A stretch of 34,952 bases of DNA from an uncultured Actinoplanes sp. (lineage in GTDB: Bacteria > Actinomycetota > Actinomycetes > Mycobacteriales > Micromonosporaceae): positions 1 to 34,952 of the forward strand of contig NZ_CAKUCL010000051.1 of the NCBI RefSeq assembly GCF_934643405.1, in the 5' to 3' direction. The notes beneath the pieces were generated by a model. The model saw only the letters and a program-made list of their open reading frames with translations, made no database searches and was not told the origin of the DNA. Numbering within the stretch: the first letter of the stretch is position 1; every line of letters starts with the position of its first letter. The translations under genes were made by a program, and so were the position numbers. Below are positions 16,238 to 23,774 of this stretch, piece by piece.

Positions 16238-17227
16238 CTAGGCCTGGGCGGGCACGGGCACGGGCGCGCCGGGGTGGGTGAGCGTCGTCCAGCGACCGGC
16301 CAGCCGGCCCCTCGCGGTCAGCCCGAAACCCGGGGATCGCGGCTCGGCGTCCACCACCACGGCCGCGCCCGGCGCCAGACGGCGGCCCAGCACGTGCAAC
16401 GCCGGCGGCAGCGCGTCCGGGCCGGCCGGCGCGAGGGTGCCGTCCACCACCAGCAGGTCGATGTCGTGCAGCCCGTCCAGCGCGTCCACGTCGTACCAGT
16501 CGAAGCCCTTGCCGTCCACGGACAGCTCGGCCGCCGGCGCGTGCCGCAGCTCGACCGCGGTCAGCCCGTGCGCGTGCAGCAGCTGCCGGGTGCCGTCCGC
16601 GCGGGTCAGGTCGTGGTCGACCGCGACCAGCCGGCCGCCCGCGCTCTCCACCGCGTAGCCCAGCCACACCGTCGCCGGCCCGCTGCCCAGCGCCACGGTC
16701 AGTCCGGGCCGCCGGCTGCGCGCCGCGTGCACCAGCCCCAGCAGGTCGGTCGGGGTCAGCATGGCGCCGGACGGCATCGGCGCGCGCGGGCTGACCTGCT
16801 GGAACAGCTGGACCAGCGCCTCGATCTCGCGGCTCTGGTCGCGCAGCAGCAGTTCGGCTCCGCGCCCGGTGAGCCGTTCGGTGCGGGCCAGCGCCTCGGT
16901 CAGCTCCTGATGCCGGTCGCCGGCCGCGAGCCGTTCCTTCTCCACCGACGCGATCACCCGGCGCTGCAACTGCTCGACCACCCCGCGCAGGTCGCGCACC
17001 GAGGCCTGGGTGGACCGGTTCACCCCGCCGATCCGCCGGGACAGGTGGATCACCCCGGCCGGCACCGCGGCGAGCAGCATCGCAAGCAGGCAGGTGGCGA
17101 CCGCGGCCTGACCGGCGACCGCGGCGACCGCCACGCCGACGCCGGCCGCGCCCGCGACGACCAGCCCGGCCACCTGCCGCGAGGAGAGGCCCAGCACGAG
17201 CTTCGCGAGCCTCTTCAGCTTCAGCAT
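16238..17227 (-). CDS. Membrane-anchored methyltransferase-like protein, partly degenerate paralogue of 8356-9399
   Basis: 329 residues; the ATG at 17227 overlaps the TGA of the upstream GT gene (TGATG), indicating coupling; a GTG sits directly before it. Two hydrophobic segments (about 18-36 and 40-62) are followed by a coiled-coil stalk with GDRHQELTEALA and EIEALVQLFQQVSPRAPMPSG, nearly the same as in the other copy. The methyltransferase core keeps the GSG loop, but the preceding acidic residue is lost (VALGSGPATVW against LELGSGTSTVW). The region corresponding to VVFDDAHRHDE has become VVVDAEPRSPGFG. Both changes affect SAM- or metal-binding positions, so activity is doubtful. It may act as a non-catalytic membrane partner, or with altered specificity. 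Confidence 0.82.
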   Translation of the reverse strand: MLKLKRLAKLVLGLSSRQVAGLVVAGAAGVGVAVAAVAGQAAVATCLLAMLLAAVPAGVIHLSRRIGGVNRSTQASVRDLRGVVEQLQRRVIASVEKERLAAGDRHQELTEALARTERLTGRGAELLLRDQSREIEALVQLFQQVSPRAPMPSGAMLTPTDLLGLVHAARSRRPGLTVALGSGPATVWLGYAVESAGGRLVAVDHDLTRADGTRQLLHAHGLTAVELRHAPAAELSVDGKGFDWYDVDALDGLHDIDLLVVDGTLAPAGPDALPPALHVLGRRLAPGAAVVVDAEPRSPGFGLTARGRLAGRWTTLTHPGAPVPVPAQA

Positions 17228-19677
17228 CACACCATCGGTAACGCGGGCGTCGCGGCGGCCGTTACGGCAAGCAACTCCATGATCCGATCGACGAACCGGG
17301 CCGGGTCGTGGGCGTCGGCGACCACCTGCCGGGCACGCCGGCTCTGCTCGGCGAACAGCGCCGGATCGGCCCGGTAACGCGCGATCAGCGGGCCCACCTC
17401 GGAGCGCCCGCAATAGACGGCCGCCTCCCCGTAGAAGCCGGCGTACCGCTCGGGCATCACCACCACGCAGCCCATCGCGGCCGCCTCCAGGGCCGGGCGC
17501 GAGTACCACTCGACCGTCTCGCGCGGCGGGAAGTGCAGGTAGAAGTCGAGCTGATGGAGGAACGGCCGGGCGTCCACATCGGTCACCTCGAAACCCAGCC
17601 AGGTGCGCGCCAGCGGCACGCCGATCTCGCCCCGCGGCCGGTCGGGCAGCCGAACCCGGATGTCCGCGTCGAGCCTCTCGCACACCGCGAGGCTGTCCGC
17701 CGCGTCCGGGGGCCAGTCCGCCGCGTCGCACAGGTCGGTGCCCACGACGACCGGGCCGGGGGCGACCGCGAGGCGGTCGGCGACCCAGGTGGGTGCCGCG
17801 AGTGCGGTCGGCAGGCTGTCGTCTCCCGTACGCAACAATGCCCGCACCCCCGCGTCCGGAGCGAGCCACCGCGGATCCGTCCCGAAGAGCCGCCGCACGG
17901 CCGCCGAACAGGTCGGCACCTCGTACCGCCGGTCCGTCCCGTCCGCGCGGTGCGGCGCCCGGTCGGCCACCACGACCGCCCGCCGCGCCCGCAGCCCGCT
18001 CTGCAGCCCGCCGGTGAACTGCAGGACCGCGGCCTGGCGTACGACGAGCAGTGCCACGTCGGCCCGCTCGGTCAGCTCGATCCGGTCCACCACCGAGCCG
18101 TTGACGAGGTCCTGGATCGGCGCGCACAGCGGCTGCCGGCGCAGGAAGGCCGCCCGGTAGGACTCCAGCTGTGCCACCGCGACGCGCAGGCCCGCATCGC
18201 TCAGGGCCCGCAGCTCGTCCACCGCCGTACGGGAAGCGGTCTCCAGGAACCGCCAGTCGGCGAGCATCACCACGTCGTAGGACTTCTCGCGCGCGACGCC
18301 GAGCAGGTGGTCGGGCGCCGGGAACGGCCGGTCCGAGCCGTCGGCCGGCCGGAAGCCCGAAGCCAGGCCCGCGGTGATGAGCTGGTGGTGGCGCTGATAG
18401 GCCGACATGTACGCGGTCCGCGCCGGATGCATCCAGTGGGCCCGGATCTCCGAGCGGGACAACGAGTTCGCCGACAGCCGGATCAGCGCGAGCGGCTCGG
18501 TGGTCAGGTGCCGCACCCGCCCCGCGCCGAAGACGGCCTGGATCCGTCCGATGTACTCGGAGTCGGCCGCCTTGCGCACCCGGTCGAAGTAGCCGGCCTC
18601 GCGCAGCACCCGGGTCCGCCGGAAGACCAGCGACGACGGGTTGAGCCGGCCGGTGCGCACGCCCGGCCGGGACAGGATCAGGTCGTCGGTGACGGCGAGC
18701 CCGTCCGAGGTGGTGGCGACCAGCTTGCGGTCGTCGAGCAGCGGCCGTACCTGCATCTCCAGCCGCCGCGGGTGTGACCAGTCGTCGGAGTCCTGGAACG
18801 CGGCGAACTCGCCGCCGGCCGCGTCCAGCCCGGCGTTGCGCGCGGCGTAGGTGCCCGAGTTGACCGGCAGCTTGACCAGCCGGACCCGCGAGCCCAGCGC
18901 GACCGCGTCGGCCAGCACCGGGTCGTACGACGCCGGCGACGCGTCGTCCACGATGATCACTTCGACGTTCGCCCAGCTCTGCGCCAGGATCGAACGCACC
19001 GCGGTGAGCAGCCCCCGGTCCGGCCGGAACGCGGTGACCACCACCGAGACCCGGTGCGGCGCCTCGATCCGCTCGGCCGGCGCGGTGGTGACCCGGTCGA
19101 ACGGCACCCCGTCGCCGTCCGCGACCTCCGGCCCCGGCGCCGGCATCAGGGACCGGAAGGCGCGCCGCCACGGCGCGGCCGGCCGCTCGGCCACGAACGG
19201 GTTGAGCAGGTCGACCGCGAGACCCTCGGCGACGTGCCGCTTCATCGACCGGTACTTGCGCAGCAACCTGCGGGCCCGCTCCGGCCCCTCGTGGGCGAGC
19301 GCCAGCTGGGCGTGCAGCGCCTGGTTGGCCGGCGACAGGGCGCGCGCGCCGAACGCCCGGCGGACCAGCTCGTACAGCGCGAGCGCGTCGGTCGTGTCCT
19401 CCGGCTGCAGGTCCTGCAAGGCGATGGCCTGCGCGATCGAGGTGACGGTCAGCGGCTCGAGCTTGCGCCGCAACCGCCGCAGCCACCGTTTGTCGCCGGC
19501 CCGCGCGGCCGTGAGCAGCTCCTCGAGGGTGGCGTGGTCGCCGAGCGCGGCCCGGGCGAGCAGCAGCCGGGCGTCCGGCGCCCGGTTGCGCGAGGCGGTG
19601 GCGGTGAGCGCCGGCCGCAGCCGCGTGCCGAGCGCCCGCACGTGATCATCGAGCAGGCCGGATGGGTGGGGCTGCAT
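17227..19677 (-). CDS. GT2 glycosyltransferase fused to a C-terminal GT-B-like module, paralogue of 13716-15995
   Basis: 816 residues from the ATG at 19677. Residues 1-200 are a helical, Arg/Ala/Leu-rich region with some resemblance to a helical-repeat fold. The GT2 domain starts near 208: VSVVVTAFRPD, IIVDDASPAS (241-250), NSGTYAARNAGLD and FQDSDDWSHPRRLE (294-307). WMHPARTAYMSAYQ matches the paralogue. The C-terminal module has SYDVVMLADWRF, LHQLDFYLHFPP, AAAMGCVVVMPERYAGFYGEAAVYC and a helical tail. Compared with the 759-residue copy it has a longer N-terminus and extra residues in the middle. It is translationally coupled to the methyltransferase-like gene. Its 56-bp upstream gap is shared with the divergent ABC remnant; no strong ribosome site is visible. 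Confidence 0.87.
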   Translation of the reverse strand: MQPHPSGLLDDHVRALGTRLRPALTATASRNRAPDARLLLARAALGDHATLEELLTAARAGDKRWLRRLRRKLEPLTVTSIAQAIALQDLQPEDTTDALALYELVRRAFGARALSPANQALHAQLALAHEGPERARRLLRKYRSMKRHVAEGLAVDLLNPFVAERPAAPWRRAFRSLMPAPGPEVADGDGVPFDRVTTAPAERIEAPHRVSVVVTAFRPDRGLLTAVRSILAQSWANVEVIIVDDASPASYDPVLADAVALGSRVRLVKLPVNSGTYAARNAGLDAAGGEFAAFQDSDDWSHPRRLEMQVRPLLDDRKLVATTSDGLAVTDDLILSRPGVRTGRLNPSSLVFRRTRVLREAGYFDRVRKAADSEYIGRIQAVFGAGRVRHLTTEPLALIRLSANSLSRSEIRAHWMHPARTAYMSAYQRHHQLITAGLASGFRPADGSDRPFPAPDHLLGVAREKSYDVVMLADWRFLETASRTAVDELRALSDAGLRVAVAQLESYRAAFLRRQPLCAPIQDLVNGSVVDRIELTERADVALLVVRQAAVLQFTGGLQSGLRARRAVVVADRAPHRADGTDRRYEVPTCSAAVRRLFGTDPRWLAPDAGVRALLRTGDDSLPTALAAPTWVADRLAVAPGPVVVGTDLCDAADWPPDAADSLAVCERLDADIRVRLPDRPRGEIGVPLARTWLGFEVTDVDARPFLHQLDFYLHFPPRETVEWYSRPALEAAAMGCVVVMPERYAGFYGEAAVYCGRSEVGPLIARYRADPALFAEQSRRARQVVADAHDPARFVDRIMELLAVTAAATPALPMV

Positions 19678-19720
19678 GAACCGACCAACGCGATCACCAC
19701 TATTGCAGACACGGGTGAGA

Positions 19721-19726
19721 TAGCTT
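19721..19726 (+). promoter_or_regulatory. Candidate -10 element for a leaderless transcript
   Basis: TAGCTT (TAnnnT) lies 7 nt before the GTG at 19734, the spacing expected if transcription starts at the start codon itself. There is no ribosome site before that GTG, which fits leaderless translation, common in actinobacteria. No convincing -35 box is visible, so this is tentative. Confidence 0.35.
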
Positions 19727-19733
19727 CCTCGTT

Positions 19734-20537
19734 GTGGGTGACCGTCTCACCGCCGCCGCTGTGCTGGGTGGGCTGAGGCAGCGGGCGTGGTCGCTGCTGA
19801 TCGTCTCGGCCTTCCTGGTGCTGGCCGCCGCGGGCGCGGCGGGCCCGATTTTCGCCGAAGCCTCCGACAACGCCGCTTTCCGGACGCGCCTCGACGACGT
19901 GCCCGCGACGGCCCGGCAGAGCGACGCGGCGGTCGTCCGGATCTCGGCGAACGTCGGCCCCAGCAGCGCCGACCAGCAGCGGGTGGTCGGTGATGTGCGG
20001 ACCATCCCGGGCCTGTCCGAGCCCGACCTCACCGGCGGCTCGGTCGGCGCCGAACTGGTGGCGCCGAAATTCTGGAGCTCCACCGTGACGGCCGGCGGCG
20101 CGCGCGAGCGAGCCCGGCTGTTCGCCGTGACCGACCCGGCCACCGACCTGGTGCCGGTCGGGCCGGCGCACGGGCGCGACGGGGTGTGGCTGCCCGAGCC
20201 GATGGCCCGCGAGCTGGGCGTGCGGGCCGGCGGCCGGATCGAGCCCACCGCCGAGCTCGACGACGACTCCGCGGCGCTGGTGCTGCGGCTGCTGCGCGAC
20301 CGGGCCGGCCGGGGCAGCGCGGTCGTGCTCGCCACCCACGACGCGCGGGCGATCGCGGCCGCCGACACCGTGCTGCGCCTGCGGCACGGCGTGCTGACCG
20401 GCGGTCACGACAACACGACGGCGATCGACGGTCAGGGCCGCATCCAGCTGCCGGAGGAGGCGCTGCCGTTGTTCCCCGACGGCCGAGCCGTGGTGACGGT
20501 CGTCGACGGACACGTGGAACTGCACCGGCCGGAGTGA
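19734..20537 (+). CDS. Chimeric remnant: ABC permease N-terminus joined in frame to an ABC ATPase C-terminus
   Basis: 267 residues made of two unrelated pieces. Residues 1-168 look like the start of an FtsX/MacB-type permease: one membrane helix (RAWSLLIVSAFLVLAAAGAAGPIF, 17-40), then a periplasmic-type region ending in GVWLPEPMARELGVRAGGRI. Residues 169-267 are the end of an ABC ATPase: EPTAELDDDSA (the tail of a Walker B DEPTAELD), VLATHDARAIAAADTVLRLRHG with the H-loop His, then a C-terminal extension (GRIQLPEEALPLFPDGRAVV). The ATPase Walker A, Q-loop and signature, and the rest of the permease, are missing. A deletion that by chance kept frame explains this best. The product cannot be a working transporter, although the ORF is open and starts at a plausible leaderless GTG. 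Confidence 0.8.
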   Translation: MGDRLTAAAVLGGLRQRAWSLLIVSAFLVLAAAGAAGPIFAEASDNAAFRTRLDDVPATARQSDAAVVRISANVGPSSADQQRVVGDVRTIPGLSEPDLTGGSVGAELVAPKFWSSTVTAGGARERARLFAVTDPATDLVPVGPAHGRDGVWLPEPMARELGVRAGGRIEPTAELDDDSAALVLRLLRDRAGRGSAVVLATHDARAIAAADTVLRLRHGVLTGGHDNTTAIDGQGRIQLPEEALPLFPDGRAVVTVVDGHVELHRPE

Positions 20538-20539
20538 CG

Positions 20540-21151
20540 ATGACCCTGGTAGAGCTGGCCGGTGTCGGCCACCCGCACGGTTGCCTGCGGGACATCTCGA
20601 TCGAGGCGGACCGCGCGACCGTCGTGGTGCTCGCGGGCCGTTCCGGTTCCGGCAAGTCGACGCTGTGCCATCTGATAGCCGGCGTGATGCCGCCGGCCAC
20701 CGGGACGGTGCTGGTCGACGGCCGCCCGGCCTACCCGGTGCCGGACTGGTCCACGGTGTCGCTGCTCCCCCAGCGACTCGCCCTGGACCCGTCCTTGACC
20801 GTCGCCGAGAACGTGACCCTCCCCGCCGCCGTGCGCGGCACGCGGCCACCGGACGGCCTGCTCGATCGCCTCGGCCTCACCGCGATAGCCGCCCGCCCGG
20901 CCCGGGACACGTCCCTGGGCGAGCAGCAGCGAACCGCGCTGGCCCGTGCGCTGTCGCTGACCCCGGCCGTCGCGGTGCTGGACGAGCCCACCGCTCACCA
21001 GGACGACGAGCACCTGCATCTGGTCCTCGACGCGGTGGCCGCCGCGGTGCGGGCCGGCACGTTGGCCATCGTCGCGACGCACGACCCGCGAGTGATCGAG
21101 GTGGCGGACACGGTGATCGGTCTGCGGTCCGGACGACTAGACCGCGGCTAG
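20540..21151 (+). CDS. ABC transporter ATP-binding protein (LolD/MacB-type), orphaned
   Basis: 203 residues. Walker A is GRSGSGKST (33-41), the Q-loop glutamine about 78, the signature region TSLGEQQRTALARAL (124-138) carries an altered LSGGQ, Walker B with catalytic Glu is AVLDEP (145-150), and the H-loop is ATHD (179-182). The ATG at 20540 is 2 bp after the stop of the chimeric remnant, with GGAG just upstream, so both come from one transcript. Such small ATPases energise FtsX-like permeases, but the only permease here is truncated. The protein may serve a permease elsewhere, or be on the way to loss. The gene end overlaps glnD by 15 bp in convergent orientation. Confidence 0.88.
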   Translation: MTLVELAGVGHPHGCLRDISIEADRATVVVLAGRSGSGKSTLCHLIAGVMPPATGTVLVDGRPAYPVPDWSTVSLLPQRLALDPSLTVAENVTLPAAVRGTRPPDGLLDRLGLTAIAARPARDTSLGEQQRTALARALSLTPAVAVLDEPTAHQDDEHLHLVLDAVAAAVRAGTLAIVATHDPRVIEVADTVIGLRSGRLDRG

Positions 21152-23395
21152 CACGGCGGCCTCGACCCGGTCCCGTTCGGACTCCTCGGCCCACGGCCCG
21201 ACCAGGTAGAACGCGTCGACCACGTCGCCACCGAGGGTGGAGATCCGGGCCGCGCGCACGTCGGCGCCGGCCTCGTCCAACGCGGTCGCCACCCGGTAGA
21301 GCAGGCCCGCCGAGTCGGCCGCGCGCAGCTCCAGCACGGCCGCGTCGGTGGCCACGTCGCGCTGCCACACCACCCGCGGCGACGCCGTGCCGCCGCGCTG
21401 GCTCATCGCCCGGGCCCGCAGTCGCTGGGTCACCGAGATGTCGCCGGCGGCCACCCGGCGCAGGTCGGCGGCGAGGGCGAACGGGTCGTACGGCGAGCCG
21501 AACCGCGGCTGCGTGGAGAACTCGACGATCGCCCGGCCGTCCACGGTGGACACGTTCGCCGCGACCACGTCCAGCCGGTGCATCGCGAGGCAGGCCGCGG
21601 TCGCCCCGAGCAGGCCCCGGCGGTCGGCCGCGGCCACGGCGACCCGGTCACCGTCCAGGTGCACCGCCGGCAGGCCGCCGTCCAGCAACGACGGGTCGGG
21701 CGCGGGTGGTTCGGGCAGCTCGCCGGTGTCCAGCGCGGTGTGCACCTTGCGGACCAGCTCGGCCATCAACCGGCCCTTCCAGTCCGACCAGGCGGCCGGG
21801 CCGGTGGCGTGCGAGTCGGCGCGGGCCAGCGCGTGCAGCAGGTCGAGCGTGGTGGTGTCGCCGACCGCCGCGGCCACCGTCGAGATCGTCACCGGGTCGT
21901 CCAGGTCGCGGCGGGTGGCCGCGTCGGGCAGCAACAGGTGCAGCCGGACCAGCTTCTCCACGGTTGCCACGTCGGCGGGCGGCAGGCCGGTGCGGGCGGC
22001 GATGTCGGCGGCGACCGGCGCGCCCACGATGCTGTGGTCGCCGGGCAGGCCCTTGCCGATGTCGTGCAGGAACGCGCCGATCAGCAGCAGGTCGGGGCGG
22101 TCCACCTCGCGCAGGTACGCGGTCGCCTCGTAGGCCGCCTGGACCAGGTGCCGGTCGAGGGTGAAACGGTGCACCGGGTGGTGCTGCGGCAGGCTGCGCA
22201 GTCGCGCCCACTCGGGCAGCCAGGCGTCGATCAGCCCGTACCGGTCGCAGGTCTCCCAGGCGGGCAGCAGCCCGGGACCGGCGCCGAGCAGCGAGACCAG
22301 CGCGAAGCGGGCGGCCGGCGGCCACGGCGCGGGCAGCGGCGGGCTGAACGCGGCCAGCCATTCGCAGGTGGCGCGCGCGATCGGCAGCCGGGAGGTGGCG
22401 GCCGCGGCGGCCACCCGCAGGCCCAGGCTGGGGTCGGGCACCGGGCCGATCGCGGTGCGGGCGAGCACGAGTTCGCCGTCCTGCTCCACCACGTCCCGGG
22501 CGACCGGGCGGCGGCCCGGCGAGGAGTGGCCACGGCGGCTGCCGCGGAGCCGGTCGGTGGCCCGCCAGGCGTCATCGAGAGCGTGGGCGACCGTACGGGC
22601 GTCGCCCGCGACCCGCCGCAGCAGCGCCTCCCCGTCGTCGAGGTCGAGCAGATCCGCGACCGTGGCCCGCTCCTGCGCGAGGAGCCGGTCCACCCGGCGG
22701 CCGACCGCCAGGTGCAGCGCGTCGCGGGTGTCGAGCAGGCGCAGGTTCGCGGCCCGGACGGCGGGACGCATCGTGTCGGCGACCCCGGCCCGGCCGATCC
22801 CGCGCAGGATGGTGACGTCGCGCAGGCCGCCGGCCGCCTCCTTGAGGTCGCCCTCCAGCAGAAAGGCCAGCTCGCCGTGGCTCGCCCGCCGGGCCAGGGT
22901 CAGTTCCTTGAGCTGTGGCATGAGCCGCACGGCCGTACGCCGCCATTGATCGCCCGCCGCGGCGATCAGCTCGGCGGAGAGGGCCGCGTCGCCCGCGATG
23001 TGCCGGGCGTCGAGCAGCCCGAGCGCGACCTTGGCGTCGTCATGGGCGACGGACAGGGCCTCGGGGATCGTCCGTACCGAATGATCCAGGGCGACGCGCG
23101 CGTCCCAGATCGGATACCAGAGCGCCGAGGCGATCCGGTCGATCCCGGCCGTGCCGTGGTGCAGCAGCACCAGGTCGACGTCGCCGTGGGGCGCGCAGTC
23201 CCGGCGGCCCAGCCCGCCCACCGCGACCAGGCTGACGCCGGGCAGGTGGGCCGGGAAGATCGTGGCCAGCCAGGCATCGAGCGCCGCCGCCCGGTGAGCC
23301 CGGGCGGCGGCGCCGAGGTGATCGCGAAGTTTGTCCGGCGAGGCGCCCGCGGCGATCGAGGGCGCGACGGGCGGCTCCCTGGACGTGGTCGGCAT
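21137..23395 (-). CDS. glnD: [Protein-PII] nucleotidyltransferase / removing enzyme GlnD
   Basis: 752 residues, near the short end for the family. The nucleotidyltransferase domain has GGLGRRDCAPHGDVDLVLLH (60-79) with the metal-binding DxD. The linker region keeps LEGDLKEAAGGLRD (180-193). The HD hydrolase domain has LLIGAFLHDIGKGLPGDHS (437-454). Two ACT domains follow, from about 584 (DRRGLLGATAACLAMHRLDV) and about 686 (DSAGLLYRVATALDEAGADV), which sense glutamine. GlnD modifies GlnB on its T-loop tyrosine under nitrogen limitation and reverses this in excess; in actinobacteria the group added is usually AMP rather than UMP (family knowledge). It starts 5 bp after glnB in the amt-glnB-glnD operon. 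The ATG at 23395 has a weak ribosome site, so coupling to glnB is likely. Confidence 0.95.
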   Translation of the reverse strand: MPTTSREPPVAPSIAAGASPDKLRDHLGAAARAHRAAALDAWLATIFPAHLPGVSLVAVGGLGRRDCAPHGDVDLVLLHHGTAGIDRIASALWYPIWDARVALDHSVRTIPEALSVAHDDAKVALGLLDARHIAGDAALSAELIAAAGDQWRRTAVRLMPQLKELTLARRASHGELAFLLEGDLKEAAGGLRDVTILRGIGRAGVADTMRPAVRAANLRLLDTRDALHLAVGRRVDRLLAQERATVADLLDLDDGEALLRRVAGDARTVAHALDDAWRATDRLRGSRRGHSSPGRRPVARDVVEQDGELVLARTAIGPVPDPSLGLRVAAAAATSRLPIARATCEWLAAFSPPLPAPWPPAARFALVSLLGAGPGLLPAWETCDRYGLIDAWLPEWARLRSLPQHHPVHRFTLDRHLVQAAYEATAYLREVDRPDLLLIGAFLHDIGKGLPGDHSIVGAPVAADIAARTGLPPADVATVEKLVRLHLLLPDAATRRDLDDPVTISTVAAAVGDTTTLDLLHALARADSHATGPAAWSDWKGRLMAELVRKVHTALDTGELPEPPAPDPSLLDGGLPAVHLDGDRVAVAAADRRGLLGATAACLAMHRLDVVAANVSTVDGRAIVEFSTQPRFGSPYDPFALAADLRRVAAGDISVTQRLRARAMSQRGGTASPRVVWQRDVATDAAVLELRAADSAGLLYRVATALDEAGADVRAARISTLGGDVVDAFYLVGPWAEESERDRVEAAVLAAV

Positions 23396-23400
23396 CGGGA

Positions 23401-23739
23401 TCAGAGAGCGTCGAGGCCGCGCTCGCCGGTGCGGACCCGGACGACGTCGTCGACCGACGTCACCCAGACCTTGCCGTCCCCGATCTTGCCGGTGCGGGCC
23501 GAGGTGACCACGGCGTCGACGATCTTGTCGACGTCGATCTCGTCGGTCACCACCTCGACCTTGATCTTCGGCAGGAACTCCACCGTGTACTCGGCACCCC
23601 GGTACACCTCGGTGTGGCCCTTCTGCCGCCCGTAACCCTGTACCTCGCTCACGGTCAGGCCGGTCACGCCGAGCGCGTGCAGAGCCTCCTTCACCGCGTC
23701 GAGCTGGTACGGCTTGATGACCGCGGTCACCAGCTTCAT
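23401..23739 (-). CDS. glnB: Nitrogen regulatory protein PII (GlnB/GlnK)
   Basis: 112 residues, the standard PII length. It starts MKLVTAVIKPYQLDAVKEAL at the ATG at 23739 with GGAGG 8 nt upstream; a longer reading from 23766 is unlikely. The T-loop GYGRQKGHTEVYRGAEYTVEF carries Tyr51, the residue GlnD modifies. The B-loop region TGKIGDGKVWV and the C-terminal TGERGLDAL are canonical. PII trimers bind ATP/ADP and 2-oxoglutarate, and in an operon with amt typically dock on the ammonium channel to close it. It lies 35 bp after amt and 5 bp before glnD. Confidence 0.97.
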   Translation of the reverse strand: MKLVTAVIKPYQLDAVKEALHALGVTGLTVSEVQGYGRQKGHTEVYRGAEYTVEFLPKIKVEVVTDEIDVDKIVDAVVTSARTGKIGDGKVWVTSVDDVVRVRTGERGLDAL

Positions 23740-23774
23740 GCTCAGTCCCTCCATCGGAGCCGTCATAGGGGTAT

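Noticed and set aside
13643..19734. Insertion-sequence or integrase origin of the GT duplications
   Set aside because: No transposase, integrase or terminal inverted repeats flank the paralogues. The 34-bp inverted repeat at 15966/16215 is explained by a gene end.
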